Shown: positions 17,173-25,208 of the stretch, piece by piece
Position numbering within the stretch: position 1 is the first letter of the stretch
Layout of the letters: each line of letters opens with the position of its first letter
Origin: Hymenobacter gummosus
Lineage (GTDB): Bacteria; Bacteroidota; Bacteroidia; Cytophagales; Hymenobacteraceae
Assembly: GCF_003970915.1 (NCBI RefSeq)
Contig: NZ_RXOF01000007.1
Location: 124,001-188,000, forward strand
Length of the DNA: 64,000 nt
Direction of reading: 5' to 3'
Made by a program: the position numbers and the translations under genes
The notes under the pieces: model-generated
Databases searched by the model: none
What the model saw: the letters and a program-made list of their open reading frames with translations, nothing else
Told to the model about the DNA's origin: nothing

Positions 17173-17595
17173 ATGCGCAACGCTATCTGCCTGCTAGGCC
17201 TGCTGCTAACCAGCGGCGCGGTCCTGGCCCAACAAGCCCCGGCCACTACCCGCTACCTCACGCTGGTGCGCGAGTCGCAGTACACACCGTCGGGGGGCAC
17301 CTACCGCTCGTCCCTGACGGTTATCGGCCCCGACGGCAGCATCAAAACCGAGGAGTTCTGGGTCGACCGGGACCGGACCCCGAAGCAAGTCGTGCGGGCG
17401 TCCATTGTGCGGGCCCTGGCTGATTCGTCGAACTGGGTGACGCGCCGCAGCCGCTACGCCGAGAACCTGGTGTACCAGGCCGAAACCAACAAGCTCAACG
17501 AGCTGGGCGCCCAGGGCTGGCAGCTGGTCAACACCCTGCAGGAAGGCTTGGTGGTGCGCTACCTGTTCCGGCAAGATGCCCAGCCGCGGCAGTAA
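17173..17595 (+). CDS. Secreted DUF4177-like protein
   Basis: A 140-residue protein with signal peptide MRNAICLLGLLLTSGAVLAQ (cleavage after AQ). The C-terminal end, KLNELGAQGWQLVNTLQEGL then YLF, is the DUF4177 type (LNxLGxxGWELV followed by a strand). Two further small proteins in this cluster, at 18313 and 19340, end with related N/EL..GWxxxQ..YxLEK segments, so it belongs to a locally expanded group. Function unknown. Confidence 0.65.
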   Translation: MRNAICLLGLLLTSGAVLAQQAPATTRYLTLVRESQYTPSGGTYRSSLTVIGPDGSIKTEEFWVDRDRTPKQVVRASIVRALADSSNWVTRRSRYAENLVYQAETNKLNELGAQGWQLVNTLQEGLVVRYLFRQDAQPRQ

Positions 17596-17605
17596 CCCAG
17601 CCGGC

Positions 17606-18292
17606 TCAGTGGCAGCTGACGCCGGCCTCCAGCGCCTCGTCTTCCCGCCAGGTGGCTCCCATCTTACGGTACACGAACGTCTGCCAGCCGTCGTCGACGG
17701 CCACCGTCAGCACGGCGCGTCGATGGTCCGATGAGAAGAGCGGGCCGCTGATCTGGAACAGCTGGAGGCTGCCAAAGCGCCGCTGCAGGGAGTCGCCCAC
17801 GGTGTAGTCGTACTGCTCGACGCCGTATTGCTGCCTCCTGCGGGCGCCCCCGCGGCGGTACAGGGCCGTAACCGTATCGGCAGACACCAGCACGACGCCG
17901 GGCTGCCGCAAGCGGTGCGGCGCCAGCCGCTGCCGGGCGCTCCGGGCCAGCTGCTGCCGCATGTACGTCAGGTCGGCGGGAGTGAACCGGTTGCGCCGCT
18001 GGGCCGGAGCGGGGCTGGCCAACGCATCGAGCACCCGGCCCAGCTGGGAAGCCACCCAGGCAGAATCAGGCCGGTCGAGCAGCAGCACGGGCAGCAGCTG
18101 GGCGGGCGGCTGCACCAGCTGGCCGCCGGGCCCCGGGCGCGCGGGCGGCAGCAGGGCCATCGGGCGCACGCGGGCCAGCACCGCGTCGGTTAGCTCGTAG
18201 CGCAGGCTTGCCGGCACCGTCTGGCCGAAAGCGGGCCGGCCCAAGAGCAGCGTTAGTACCCCCACGGCGCAGCACAAGCATCTCAAACGCAT
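17606..18292 (-). CDS. Secreted protein, unknown function
   Basis: A 228-residue protein with a signal peptide (LRCLCCAVGVLTLLLGRPAF then GQ). Arg-rich centre (RRGGARRRQQYG) and a C-terminal segment (AVLTVAVDDGWQTFVYRKMG then ATWRE) that looks like a small beta-sheet. It is convergent with the preceding DUF4177-like gene (10-nt gap) and divergent from the one at 18313 (20-nt gap), leaving almost no room for a separate promoter. No family recognised. Confidence 0.6.
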   Translation of the reverse strand: MRLRCLCCAVGVLTLLLGRPAFGQTVPASLRYELTDAVLARVRPMALLPPARPGPGGQLVQPPAQLLPVLLLDRPDSAWVASQLGRVLDALASPAPAQRRNRFTPADLTYMRQQLARSARQRLAPHRLRQPGVVLVSADTVTALYRRGGARRRQQYGVEQYDYTVGDSLQRRFGSLQLFQISGPLFSSDHRRAVLTVAVDDGWQTFVYRKMGATWREDEALEAGVSCH

Positions 18293-18312
18293 AAGCTTAA
18301 TCCTTAACTACC

Positions 18313-18660
18313 ATGAACAAAGCATTACTGGCCGCGGCGCTGCTGCTGACGGTTCTGGCCTGCTGGGCCTTCTACCCCAAGCCCGTCGACGAAACGGGCT
18401 ACATGACCGTGACGCTCTACATCAACGGCAGCAGCCGCGGCGACTTGGTCGTTACGGCACCGGACGGCACCGTAACGGCGCAGGATTTGGGCCGACAGAA
18501 GTCTCTCACCCAGATGCGGGGCCTGCTGCTGGTAAAGGTAAACGAGCTGCGCCGCCAAGGCTGGCAGGTGGTGCAAATGGCGCCAAACCGCATCATCGGC
18601 ACCTTCGCCTCCGGCACCGATACGTATTACGAGGACGTGTATCTGCTGGAAAAACGGTAG
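18313..18660 (+). CDS. Small secreted protein, DUF4177-like paralogue
   Basis: A 115-residue protein. N-terminal hydrophobic signal (LLAAALLLTVLACWAFYPKP) and C-terminal KVNELRRQGWQVVQ then YLLEKR. Its first 30 residues and last 40 match the protein at 19340-19681 (AALLL..A..WAFYPK, GYM, NE.R..GW, Y.LEK). The pair are close paralogues separated by 680 nt with unrelated genes inserted between them. Confidence 0.6.
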   Translation: MNKALLAAALLLTVLACWAFYPKPVDETGYMTVTLYINGSSRGDLVVTAPDGTVTAQDLGRQKSLTQMRGLLLVKVNELRRQGWQVVQMAPNRIIGTFASGTDTYYEDVYLLEKR

Positions 18661-18695
18661 CATCCGGAGTCCGAAGCCGAAACGCGGCATACACT

Positions 18696-18977
18696 CTAGG
18701 CCGAGGCTTCGTACCAGCGGTGGCCGCAGTGGCGGCACTGCCGGGCCCGGGGCGTGCGGGCCAGCCGGCCGCAGCGCGGACAGTTGTTGAGCAGTTTGTC
18801 GCCGCCGTATTCCTGGTAGATGCGCCAGGCGGTGACCAGGAAAAAGGCATCAGCGCCGTTGGCCAGCCGGGCCAGCAGAGCTTCGTCGTGCACCAACAGG
18901 TTCCGCTCCGCCATCCACTGCTGCAAGTGCTGCCCATACTCGGGCCGGACCACCGCTGCTAGCTTTTCGGTGGCCAT
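18696..18977 (-). CDS. Zinc-ribbon protein, unknown function
   Basis: A 93-residue protein from ATG 18975-18977. An N-terminal helical half (LAAVVRPEYGQHLQQWMAE) and a C-terminal double CxxC ribbon, CPRCGRLARTPRARQCRHCG, followed by HRWYEA. It overlaps by 19 nt the 3' end of the truncated HTH gene, so the two are probably cotranscribed. It could serve as a nucleic-acid or protein-binding adaptor. Confidence 0.65.
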   Translation of the reverse strand: MATEKLAAVVRPEYGQHLQQWMAERNLLVHDEALLARLANGADAFFLVTAWRIYQEYGGDKLLNNCPRCGRLARTPRARQCRHCGHRWYEASA

Positions 18978-19201
18978 GAGGTGCTGCTGCAACTGCCGCT
19001 CCGTATCGGGTAGCCCTCGGCCAGGGAGTAGCCGATGCCCGGCTCCCCGAGCAGCGGCACGCCGGCTTCTTCCAGGGTGCGCAGGTCGCGGTAAATGGTG
19101 CGCACGCTCACCTCAAACTGCGCGGCCAGCGCCGCCCCGCTCACTTTGCGCTTGGCTTGCAGCTGGATCAGGATGGCCGTGACGCGGTCGAATCGGTTCA
19201 T
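18959..19201 (-). pseudogene. Truncated YafY-type HTH regulator (no WYL domain)
   Basis: An 80-residue product that is a normal YafY/HTH_11 N-terminus: MNRFDRVTAILIQLQAKRKV, then FEVSVRTIYRDLRTLEEAGV and GEPGIGYSLAEGY. The family continues with RLPPxMFT and a WYL domain of about 150-200 residues, but here the frame runs into PIRSGSCSSTSW and stops, and no WYL remnant is found downstream, where the zinc-ribbon gene begins. It is either a decayed regulator or a free-standing DNA-binding domain. Confidence 0.6.
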
Positions 19202-19339
19202 GTGGGTAGTGGCAGGTACGGGGCACCGGCCGCTGCTGCCAGGTCTGGCGCAGCCGACGGTAATGCGGTTGTGTTAAGCGCGGCCCGGCAGCTTCATCAG
19301 CTGGGCTTCTATATTACCGACCACATTTTCTTTTCGATC

Positions 19340-19681
19340 ATGAAAAAGCTGATTCTCTTCGCGGCGCTGCTGCTGGTGGCCGCCGGCTCCTGGGCCTTTT
19401 ATCCGAAAACGGCCGAGCCAGCGGGCTATATGATGCTTCGCAGCCAATTGATAGGAAACGGCTTCAGCTTTAAAGTTCTCCTCTCAGTGTACCCGGCTGA
19501 TGGGCCGGTGCAAAACCAGGAAATTCCTGTTAAGCTAGGCACTACCGATAAGGCACTAGCAAGCGTGGAAATGCTGCGCACCACAGAGCTACGAAAGCTG
19601 AACGAATACCGGCAAGCGGGCTGGCATCTGGCCCAAGTCATGCAGTCGGGCACTGAAACCATTTATATTCTGGAAAAGTAA
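19340..19681 (+). CDS. Small secreted protein, DUF4177-like paralogue
   Basis: A 113-residue paralogue of 18313-18660 from ATG 19340. Signal segment LILFAALLLVAAGSWAFYPK, C-terminal ELRKLNEYRQAGWHLAQVMQ then IYILEK. The GC content is lower than that of its neighbours. Convergent with gcdH across a bidirectional terminator. Confidence 0.6.
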   Translation: MKKLILFAALLLVAAGSWAFYPKTAEPAGYMMLRSQLIGNGFSFKVLLSVYPADGPVQNQEIPVKLGTTDKALASVEMLRTTELRKLNEYRQAGWHLAQVMQSGTETIYILEK

Positions 19682-19688
19682 CGGCAAC

Positions 19689-19720
19689 AAAACGGCCGCT
19701 CCAAATGGAGCGGCCGTTTT
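19689..19720. terminator. Bidirectional terminator
   Basis: AAAACGGCCGCTCC pairs with GGAGCGGCCGTTTT around a 4-nt loop, between convergent genes. Confidence 0.85.
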
Positions 19721-19741
19721 GCGTTACAGTCAGGCCAAAGC

Positions 19742-20974
19742 TTATTTGAACGCCTGGATACCGGTAATATCCGCCCCGGTGATGAGCAGATGGATGTCGT
19801 GGGTGCCTTCGTAGGTGATGACCGACTCCAGGTTCATCATGTGGCGCATGATGGGGTACTCGCCGGTGATGCCCATGCCGCCGTGGATCTGGCGGGCTTC
19901 GCGGGCAATGTGCAGAGCAATTTCCACCGAGTTGCGCTTGGCCATCGAAATCTGGGCCGAAGTGGCTTTGCCGGCGTTTTTGAGCATCCCGAGGCGCCAC
20001 ACCATCAGCTGGGCCTTGGTAATTTCGGTAATCATTTCGGCCAGCTTCTTCTGCTGCAGCTGGAACGAGGCAATGGGCTTGCCGAACTGCTCCCGCTCCA
20101 GGGAGTACTTCAGGGCCGACTCGTAGCAATCAATAGCCACGCCGATGGCGCCCCAGGCAATGCCGTAGCGGGCCGAGTCGAGGCAGCCGAGCGGGCCTTT
20201 GAGGCCTTCCACGTTGGGCAGCAGGTTCTCTTTAGGCACCTTCACGTTGTCGAACACCAGCTCGCCGGTGATGCTGGCGCGCAGGCTCCACTTGTTGTGG
20301 ATTTCGGGGGCGGTGAAGCCTTCCATGCCCTGCTCCACGATAACGCCGCGGATACGACCCTCGTCGTTCTTGGCCCACACCACGGCCACCTGGCTCTGGG
20401 GCGAATTGCTGATCCACAGCTTGGCGCCGTTGAGCAGGTAATAGTCGCCCATGTCCTTGATGGTGGTGGTCATGCCGCCGGGGTTCGAGCCGTGGTCGGG
20501 CTCGGTGAGGCCGAAGCATCCCAGCCACTCGCCGGAGGCCAGCTTGGGCAGATACTTCCGGCGCTGCTCCTCCGAGCCGTACTGGTAGATGGGGTACATC
20601 ACCAGCGAGCCTTGCACCGAGGCGGTGGAGCGCATGCCGGAGTCGCCGCGCTCAATTTCCTGCATGATCAGGCCGTAGCTGATGTAGTCCAGCCCGCCGC
20701 CGCCGTACTCGGTGGGGATGGTGGGGCCGAAGGCGCCAACCTCGCCGAACTTGCGCACGATTTCGGAGGGGAAGTGCGCCTGCTGGGCCCACTTCTCGAT
20801 GTTGGGGCTGATTTCCTTCTTGACAAAGTCGCGGATGCTCTGGCGGATGAGCTTGTGCTCCTCGGTGAGCAGCTCGTCGATGTCGTAGTAGTCGGTGAAG
20901 CCGGCGGCGTTCAGGGAGCCTTTGTTGCGCTGCACCTGGGCCTTGGGCGAGAGGACGTCGGTTTCGGAAGACAT
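19742..20974 (-). CDS. gcdH: Glutaryl-CoA dehydrogenase-type acyl-CoA dehydrogenase
   Basis: A 410-residue flavoprotein. FGPTIPTEYGGGGLDYISYG, SLVMYPIYQYG, GLTEPDHGSNPGGM, KLWISNSP and the active-site TYEGTHDIH (catalytic Glu) follow the glutaryl-CoA dehydrogenase branch, which oxidises and decarboxylates glutaryl-CoA to crotonyl-CoA in lysine and tryptophan breakdown. A related aryl/short-chain dehydrogenase activity cannot be excluded. ATG at 20972-20974 with promoter element at 21003-21010. It is divergent from the amino-acid permease gene. Confidence 0.88.
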   Translation of the reverse strand: MSSETDVLSPKAQVQRNKGSLNAAGFTDYYDIDELLTEEHKLIRQSIRDFVKKEISPNIEKWAQQAHFPSEIVRKFGEVGAFGPTIPTEYGGGGLDYISYGLIMQEIERGDSGMRSTASVQGSLVMYPIYQYGSEEQRRKYLPKLASGEWLGCFGLTEPDHGSNPGGMTTTIKDMGDYYLLNGAKLWISNSPQSQVAVVWAKNDEGRIRGVIVEQGMEGFTAPEIHNKWSLRASITGELVFDNVKVPKENLLPNVEGLKGPLGCLDSARYGIAWGAIGVAIDCYESALKYSLEREQFGKPIASFQLQQKKLAEMITEITKAQLMVWRLGMLKNAGKATSAQISMAKRNSVEIALHIAREARQIHGGMGITGEYPIMRHMMNLESVITYEGTHDIHLLITGADITGIQAFK

Positions 20975-21002
20975 GCGTGGGAGTGAGTTGGGATGGGAAG
21001 CT

Positions 21003-21010
21003 CAAAGATA
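21003..21010 (-). promoter_or_regulatory. -7 promoter element of gcdH
   Basis: Minus-strand TATCTTTG, exact TAnnTTTG match, 28 nt upstream of the ATG. Confidence 0.6.
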
Positions 21011-21154
21011 AGCGTTTCGGGATGCTTGCCAGACGCTTCGGGGCCGCGGCGGGGACCGGCCGCGGGGTTATTGGCGGAATATCTTCATCTTTTTACCGCG
21101 GCGGCGCGTAGGCTATCCGCCTGTTCTTTCGCCGCCCTCCCGCCCCCTTCACCT

Positions 21155-22891
21155 ATGAGCACGCATACCAAGCTAAACGAGCTGGAAGCCACCGCCATCT
21201 GCGGCAACGACATTTCCTCCTCCTGCCTGTACGTGTCGGCCCTGGCCATTACCTACGCCGGCCAGTACGCCTGGCTGGCCCTGCTGCTGGTGGCGGCGGT
21301 GCTGTTCTTGTTCCGCAAGATTTACGGCGAAGTGGTGGGCGCGCTGCCGCTCAACGGCGGAGCCTACAACGTGCTGCTGAACACCACCAGCAAGAGCAAC
21401 GCCTCCCTGGCCGCGGCCCTCACCATCCTGTCCTATATGGCCACGGCCGTCATTTCGGCCAGCGAAGCCATGCACTACCTGCACGCGCTCTGGGCGGGCC
21501 TGCCGATTCTGCCGGCCACCATCGGGCTGCTTGGCCTGTTCCTGGTGCTGACCTTGCTGGGCATGTCGGAGTCGGCGAAGGTGGCGGTGGTTATTTTCCT
21601 GGTGCATCTGGGCACGCTGCTGCTGCTGGTGGGCGCGGCCACGTGGTACCTCGCCACGCACGGCATCGGCACGCTGGAGCTGAACTTTCAGGCCCCGCTC
21701 AAGGGCGGCCTGGGCACGGCTTTGTTTTACGGGTTCAGCGCGGCCATGCTGGGCATTTCGGGCTTCGAAAGCTCGGCCAACTTCGTGGAGGAGCAGGCCC
21801 CGGGCGTGTTTCAGAAGACGCTGCGCAACATGTGGGTGGTGGTGAGCTTCTTCAACCCGGTGCTGGCTTTGCTGGCCGTGGGCGTGCTGCCGCTCGTCAC
21901 GGTGGGCCAGCACACCGAGACGCTCCTCTCCCACCTGGGCGAAGTGGCGGCGGGCCGCTGGCTGGCCGCCCTCATTTCCATCGACGCGGTGGCCGTGCTC
22001 AGCGGGGCCGTGCTGACGTCCTTCGTAGGCGTGAGCGGGCTGATGAAGCGCATGGCCCTGGACCGCATCTGGCCGCAGAGCTTCCTCAAGGAAAACCGCC
22101 GCGGCAGCAACCACATCATCCTGCTGAGTTTCTTCGCGCTGTGCATCAGCATTCTGCTCATCACGCGCGGGCAGCTGGGGCCGCTGGCGGGCGTATACAC
22201 CATATCCTTCCTGTCGGTTATGGCCTTCTTCGCCATCGGCAACTTCCTGCTGAAGGGCAAGCGCCGCCGCCTGCCGCGCCCGGTGTACGCCACCATCCCG
22301 ACGGTATTTCTGGCCCTGCTGGGCGTGGTGGTGGGCTTGTTCGGCAACATCAAGCTGCACCCCGACCACCTGGTGACCTTCCTGCAGTACTTCGTGCCCA
22401 CCATGCTGCTGGTGGTGGTGATGCTGGAGCGCGTAGCCATCCTGAAGCTGCTCTTGCACGGCATTCAGCGCCTGTCGGAGCGCTACGGCAGCTGGTCGCG
22501 CTTCGGGCGGCTCACGGTGCGCCGCATGTTGCGCGAGCTGAACCAGCAGGAGTTTGTGTTCTTCACCAAGGGCGACAACGTGTCGAACCTCAACAAGGTC
22601 ATGGCCTACGTGGTGGAAAACGAATTCACCAACCGCCTGAAAATTGTGACGCTGCTGCGCGAGGGGGAACAGGTGGCGCCCGAGCTGCTGAACGACGTGC
22701 GCGTGCTCGACCGCGCCTACGAGCAGATCGAGGTGGAATTCGTGACCCGCAGCGGCAAGTTCGGCCCGGAGCTGATTGATGAGTTGTCGCGGGAATGGGG
22801 CATTCCGAAGAACTTCATGTTCATCGGCTCCCCCGGCGACCAGTTTCCCTACCAGATTTCCGAGCTGGGCGGCGTACGCCTGATTCTCTGA
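21155..22891 (+). CDS. APC-family amino-acid permease with cytosolic C-terminal domain
   Basis: A 578-residue transporter from ATG 21155. About twelve membrane helices occupy residues 1-430, beginning with the APC hallmark AICGNDISSSCLYVSALAIT and NGGAYNVLLN; GISGFESSANFVEEQ is the conserved helix 6 region. The last 140 residues are soluble (FVFFTKGDNVSNLNKVMAYV, LKIVTLLREGEQ) and resemble a universal-stress-like regulatory fold. Amino acids are the likely substrate; direction and specificity unknown. Confidence 0.82.
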   Translation: MSTHTKLNELEATAICGNDISSSCLYVSALAITYAGQYAWLALLLVAAVLFLFRKIYGEVVGALPLNGGAYNVLLNTTSKSNASLAAALTILSYMATAVISASEAMHYLHALWAGLPILPATIGLLGLFLVLTLLGMSESAKVAVVIFLVHLGTLLLLVGAATWYLATHGIGTLELNFQAPLKGGLGTALFYGFSAAMLGISGFESSANFVEEQAPGVFQKTLRNMWVVVSFFNPVLALLAVGVLPLVTVGQHTETLLSHLGEVAAGRWLAALISIDAVAVLSGAVLTSFVGVSGLMKRMALDRIWPQSFLKENRRGSNHIILLSFFALCISILLITRGQLGPLAGVYTISFLSVMAFFAIGNFLLKGKRRRLPRPVYATIPTVFLALLGVVVGLFGNIKLHPDHLVTFLQYFVPTMLLVVVMLERVAILKLLLHGIQRLSERYGSWSRFGRLTVRRMLRELNQQEFVFFTKGDNVSNLNKVMAYVVENEFTNRLKIVTLLREGEQVAPELLNDVRVLDRAYEQIEVEFVTRSGKFGPELIDELSREWGIPKNFMFIGSPGDQFPYQISELGGVRLIL

Positions 22892-22953
22892 GGACCACAG
22901 AGGGAACGGATGATGGACCGGATAAAACGGATTCGTTCTGCTGCGCCCCGCTT

Positions 22954-23072
22954 GCCCGTCATGTCGAGCGAAGTTGAGACATCTCGCTGGATAGTAATTT
23001 ATTCGTTGAACGAAATAATTACTTGCAGGAGTCAGCACGCAAGATGTCTCGGCTTCGCTCGACATGACGGCC
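22954..23072. repeat. Inverted-repeat element (CATGTCGAGC family), copy 1
   Basis: The left arm CGTCATGTCGAGCGAAGTTG and right arm CTTCGCTCGACATGACGG form a stem around an 80-nt middle that itself contains AGACATCTCGC and its complement. The same element, with the same first 55 nt, is at 33537. Confidence 0.75.
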
Positions 23073-23079
23073 CGGGTAA

Positions 23080-23823
23080 TTACTTCCGCCGAAAATCCAG
23101 GTCGTAGGTCAGGGCTAGGTACAGCGTGTGGTTCAGCTCGAAGGTGCGGCCGTCGTCGTGGGCCTTTACGTGGTACATGTAGCCCAGCTCGGCGCTGCCG
23201 GCTTTGGTGAACTGCCGGCCCAGGGCAGCGTAGAGGCGGTTTTGGTTGAACGGATGATCCACGTTGCGCCCGAAGCCCACGAACAGCTCGTCGTAGGCCG
23301 CCAGGTACCACTCCCGCGCCTCCACGCGGCGGCCCTGCAAGGGCAGCTGCACGCTGAACTGGTACCGGGCGCGGTTGCTGAACGTGGGGCCCGCCTCGCC
23401 CTCGGCCCGCACCCAGCGCTGTTCCAGCCGCCACCGGTGCCCTAGCGCCAAGCGGCCCAGCGTGTCGGCCAGCTGCACTTCCTGGTAGCTGCGGTGCTCC
23501 CGGCTGTGGCCCTCCGGAAACTCGCCGTAGGGGTAGGTGCGCAGGAAGGTGTAGCCGGCCGCCGTCTGCACTTTGTCGGACCAGTGCTGATTCACCCCCA
23601 GGCGCAGCAGCAGCTGCTGCCGCTCGGGCAGCAAATCGGCGCGGCGCAGCTGGGCTTCGGTGTGCAGGCCCCAAAAGTCGGTGAGCTGATGGTCGCCGGT
23701 ATAGTTGTACCAGGTCTGGAAGGCGCGGTCGAAGCGCCGCGGCGGGGTGGACTGGGCGTGGGCACCGAGCGTGGCGGCGAGCAGGCCGACGGTCAGCAGG
23801 AATGAGCGGTGAGTGCGGGGCAT
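23080..23823 (-). CDS. DUF2490 outer-membrane protein
   Basis: A 247-residue protein from ATG 23821-23823, signal peptide (SFLLTVGLLAATLGAHAQ), then alternating beta strands with WGLHTEAQLRRADLL, YGEFPEGHSREHRSYQEVQL, HRWRLEQRW and FNQNRLYAALGRQF, the DUF2490 signature series. The family is predicted as an outer-membrane barrel of unknown role. A paralogue lies at 48617-49399. Confidence 0.82.
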   Translation of the reverse strand: MPRTHRSFLLTVGLLAATLGAHAQSTPPRRFDRAFQTWYNYTGDHQLTDFWGLHTEAQLRRADLLPERQQLLLRLGVNQHWSDKVQTAAGYTFLRTYPYGEFPEGHSREHRSYQEVQLADTLGRLALGHRWRLEQRWVRAEGEAGPTFSNRARYQFSVQLPLQGRRVEAREWYLAAYDELFVGFGRNVDHPFNQNRLYAALGRQFTKAGSAELGYMYHVKAHDDGRTFELNHTLYLALTYDLDFRRK

Positions 23824-23851
23824 GGCGGCTGCTATACGGCCCGCGGCGCGC

Positions 23852-24030
23852 TGGCGCCGGTTTAGCCGTCGAAGACGGCGTAACCGGTGCCGGAAATAAA
23901 GCAGGCTTTCAGCCTGCGTGCAGCGTTGCTGATGCAAGCCGGAATCGTCGTTCGGGCGCCGGACGCAGGCTGAAAGCCTGCCTTATGGTAGGCACCGGTT
24001 ACGCCGTCTTCAACGGCTAAACCGGCGCCA
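23852..24030. repeat. Long imperfect inverted repeat
   Basis: Two arms of about 65-70 nt (23852-23921 and 23959-24030) are near-perfect reverse complements, each containing GCCGGTTTAGCCGT, GACGGCGTAACCGGT and GCAGGCTTTCAGCCTGC, with a loop of about 37 nt. It could fold as one hairpin and occupies the gap in front of aroC. It looks like a MITE-type or REP-like element. Confidence 0.75.
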
Positions 24031-24090
24031 GCCGCCCCAGTGCCCACACCCGAATCAGCGTCATCAGCCAAATCACATAAATCAGCGGTT

Positions 24091-24098
24091 TACCTTTG
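24091..24098 (+). promoter_or_regulatory. -7 element 4 nt from the aroC ATG
   Basis: TACCTTTG, exact TAnnTTTG match, then CTCC and ATG (24103). If used, transcription would start at or next to the start codon. Confidence 0.55.
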
Positions 24099-24102
24099 CT
24101 CC

Positions 24103-25182
24103 ATGAGCAATTCCTTCGGCACCCTGTTTCGCATCAGCACCTTCGGCGAGTCGCACGGCCCCGGCATCGGCGTGATTATCGACGGCTGCCCGGCCGGGCT
24201 GAGCGTGGACGTGGCCGATATTCAGCGGGCCCTGGACCGGCGCCGCCCGGGCCAGTCGGAGCTGACGACCCCGCGCAGCGAGGCCGACCAGGTGGAGGTG
24301 CTGTCGGGCCTGTTCGAGGGCCGGAGCACGGGCACGCCCATTGCGCTGCTGATCCGCAACCAGGACCAGCGCAGCCACGACTACTCCCACATTCAGCACG
24401 CTTACCGCCCCTCGCACGCCGACTACACCTACGACCAGAAGTACGGCCACCGCGACTACCGCGGCGGGGGCCGCTCCTCGGCCCGCGAAACGGCCGCCCG
24501 CGTGGCCGCCGGGGCCGTGGCCATGGCCTTTCTGCAGCAGCAGGGCATTTCGGTGCAGAGCTACGTGTCGCAGGTGGGGGCCGTGGCCGTGCCGGTGGGC
24601 TACGAGCAGCTCAATCTCGCCCTCATCGACTCGAACCCCGTGCGCTGCCCCGACCCCGACACGGCCGAGCGCATGGCCCAGCTCATCCGCCAGACCCGCG
24701 ACCGGCACGACACCGTGGGCGGGCTGGTGACGGGCGTGGTGCGCGGGCTGCCCGCCGGCCTCGGGGAGCCGGTGTTCGACAAGCTGCACGCCGAGCTGGG
24801 CAAGGCCATGCTGAGCATCAACGCCGTGAAGGGCTTCGAGTACGGCTCGGGCTTCGCGGGCACCCTGCTGTTCGGCTCGGAGCACAACGACGCCTTTTAC
24901 ACCGACGAGGCCGGGCAGGTACGCACCCGCACCAACCACTCCGGCGGCATCCAAGGGGGCATCAGCAACGGGCAGGACGTGTATTTCCGCGTGGCTTTCA
25001 AGCCGGTGGCCACCATCCTGCAGCCCCAGCAAACCATCGACGACCAGGGCCAGGCGGTGGAGCTGGCCGGCCGCGGCCGCCACGACCCCTGCGTGCTGCC
25101 CCGCGCCGTGCCCATCGTGGATGCCATGACGGCCTTGGTGCTGGCCGATATGCTGCTGCGGGCCCGCGGCAGCCGGGTGTAA
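24103..25182 (+). CDS. aroC: Chorismate synthase
   Basis: A 359-residue FMN-dependent enzyme that converts 5-enolpyruvylshikimate-3-phosphate to chorismate, the end of the shikimate pathway. [49 protein letters not shown] and [15 protein letters not shown] are the conserved FMN and substrate segments. ATG 24103 fits the family start and rejects the longer frame from 24040. Probably leaderless (see promoter at 24091). Confidence 0.96.
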   Translation: MSNSFGTLFRISTFGESHGPGIGVIIDGCPAGLSVDVADIQRALDRRRPGQSELTTPRSEADQVEVLSGLFEGRSTGTPIALLIRNQDQRSHDYSHIQHAYRPSHADYTYDQKYGHRDYRGGGRSSARETAARVAAGAVAMAFLQQQGISVQSYVSQVGAVAVPVGYEQLNLALIDSNPVRCPDPDTAERMAQLIRQTRDRHDTVGGLVTGVVRGLPAGLGEPVFDKLHAELGKAMLSINAVKGFEYGSGFAGTLLFGSEHNDAFYTDEAGQVRTRTNHSGGIQGGISNGQDVYFRVAFKPVATILQPQQTIDDQGQAVELAGRGRHDPCVLPRAVPIVDAMTALVLADMLLRARGSRV

Positions 25183-25208
25183 GACGGGCCAAGCAGCCGG
25201 CCAGGCGC

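Noticed and set aside
23802..24071. Two small open frames on opposite strands with the same [13 protein letters not shown] peptide
   Set aside because: They are the two arms of one inverted repeat read in opposite directions.
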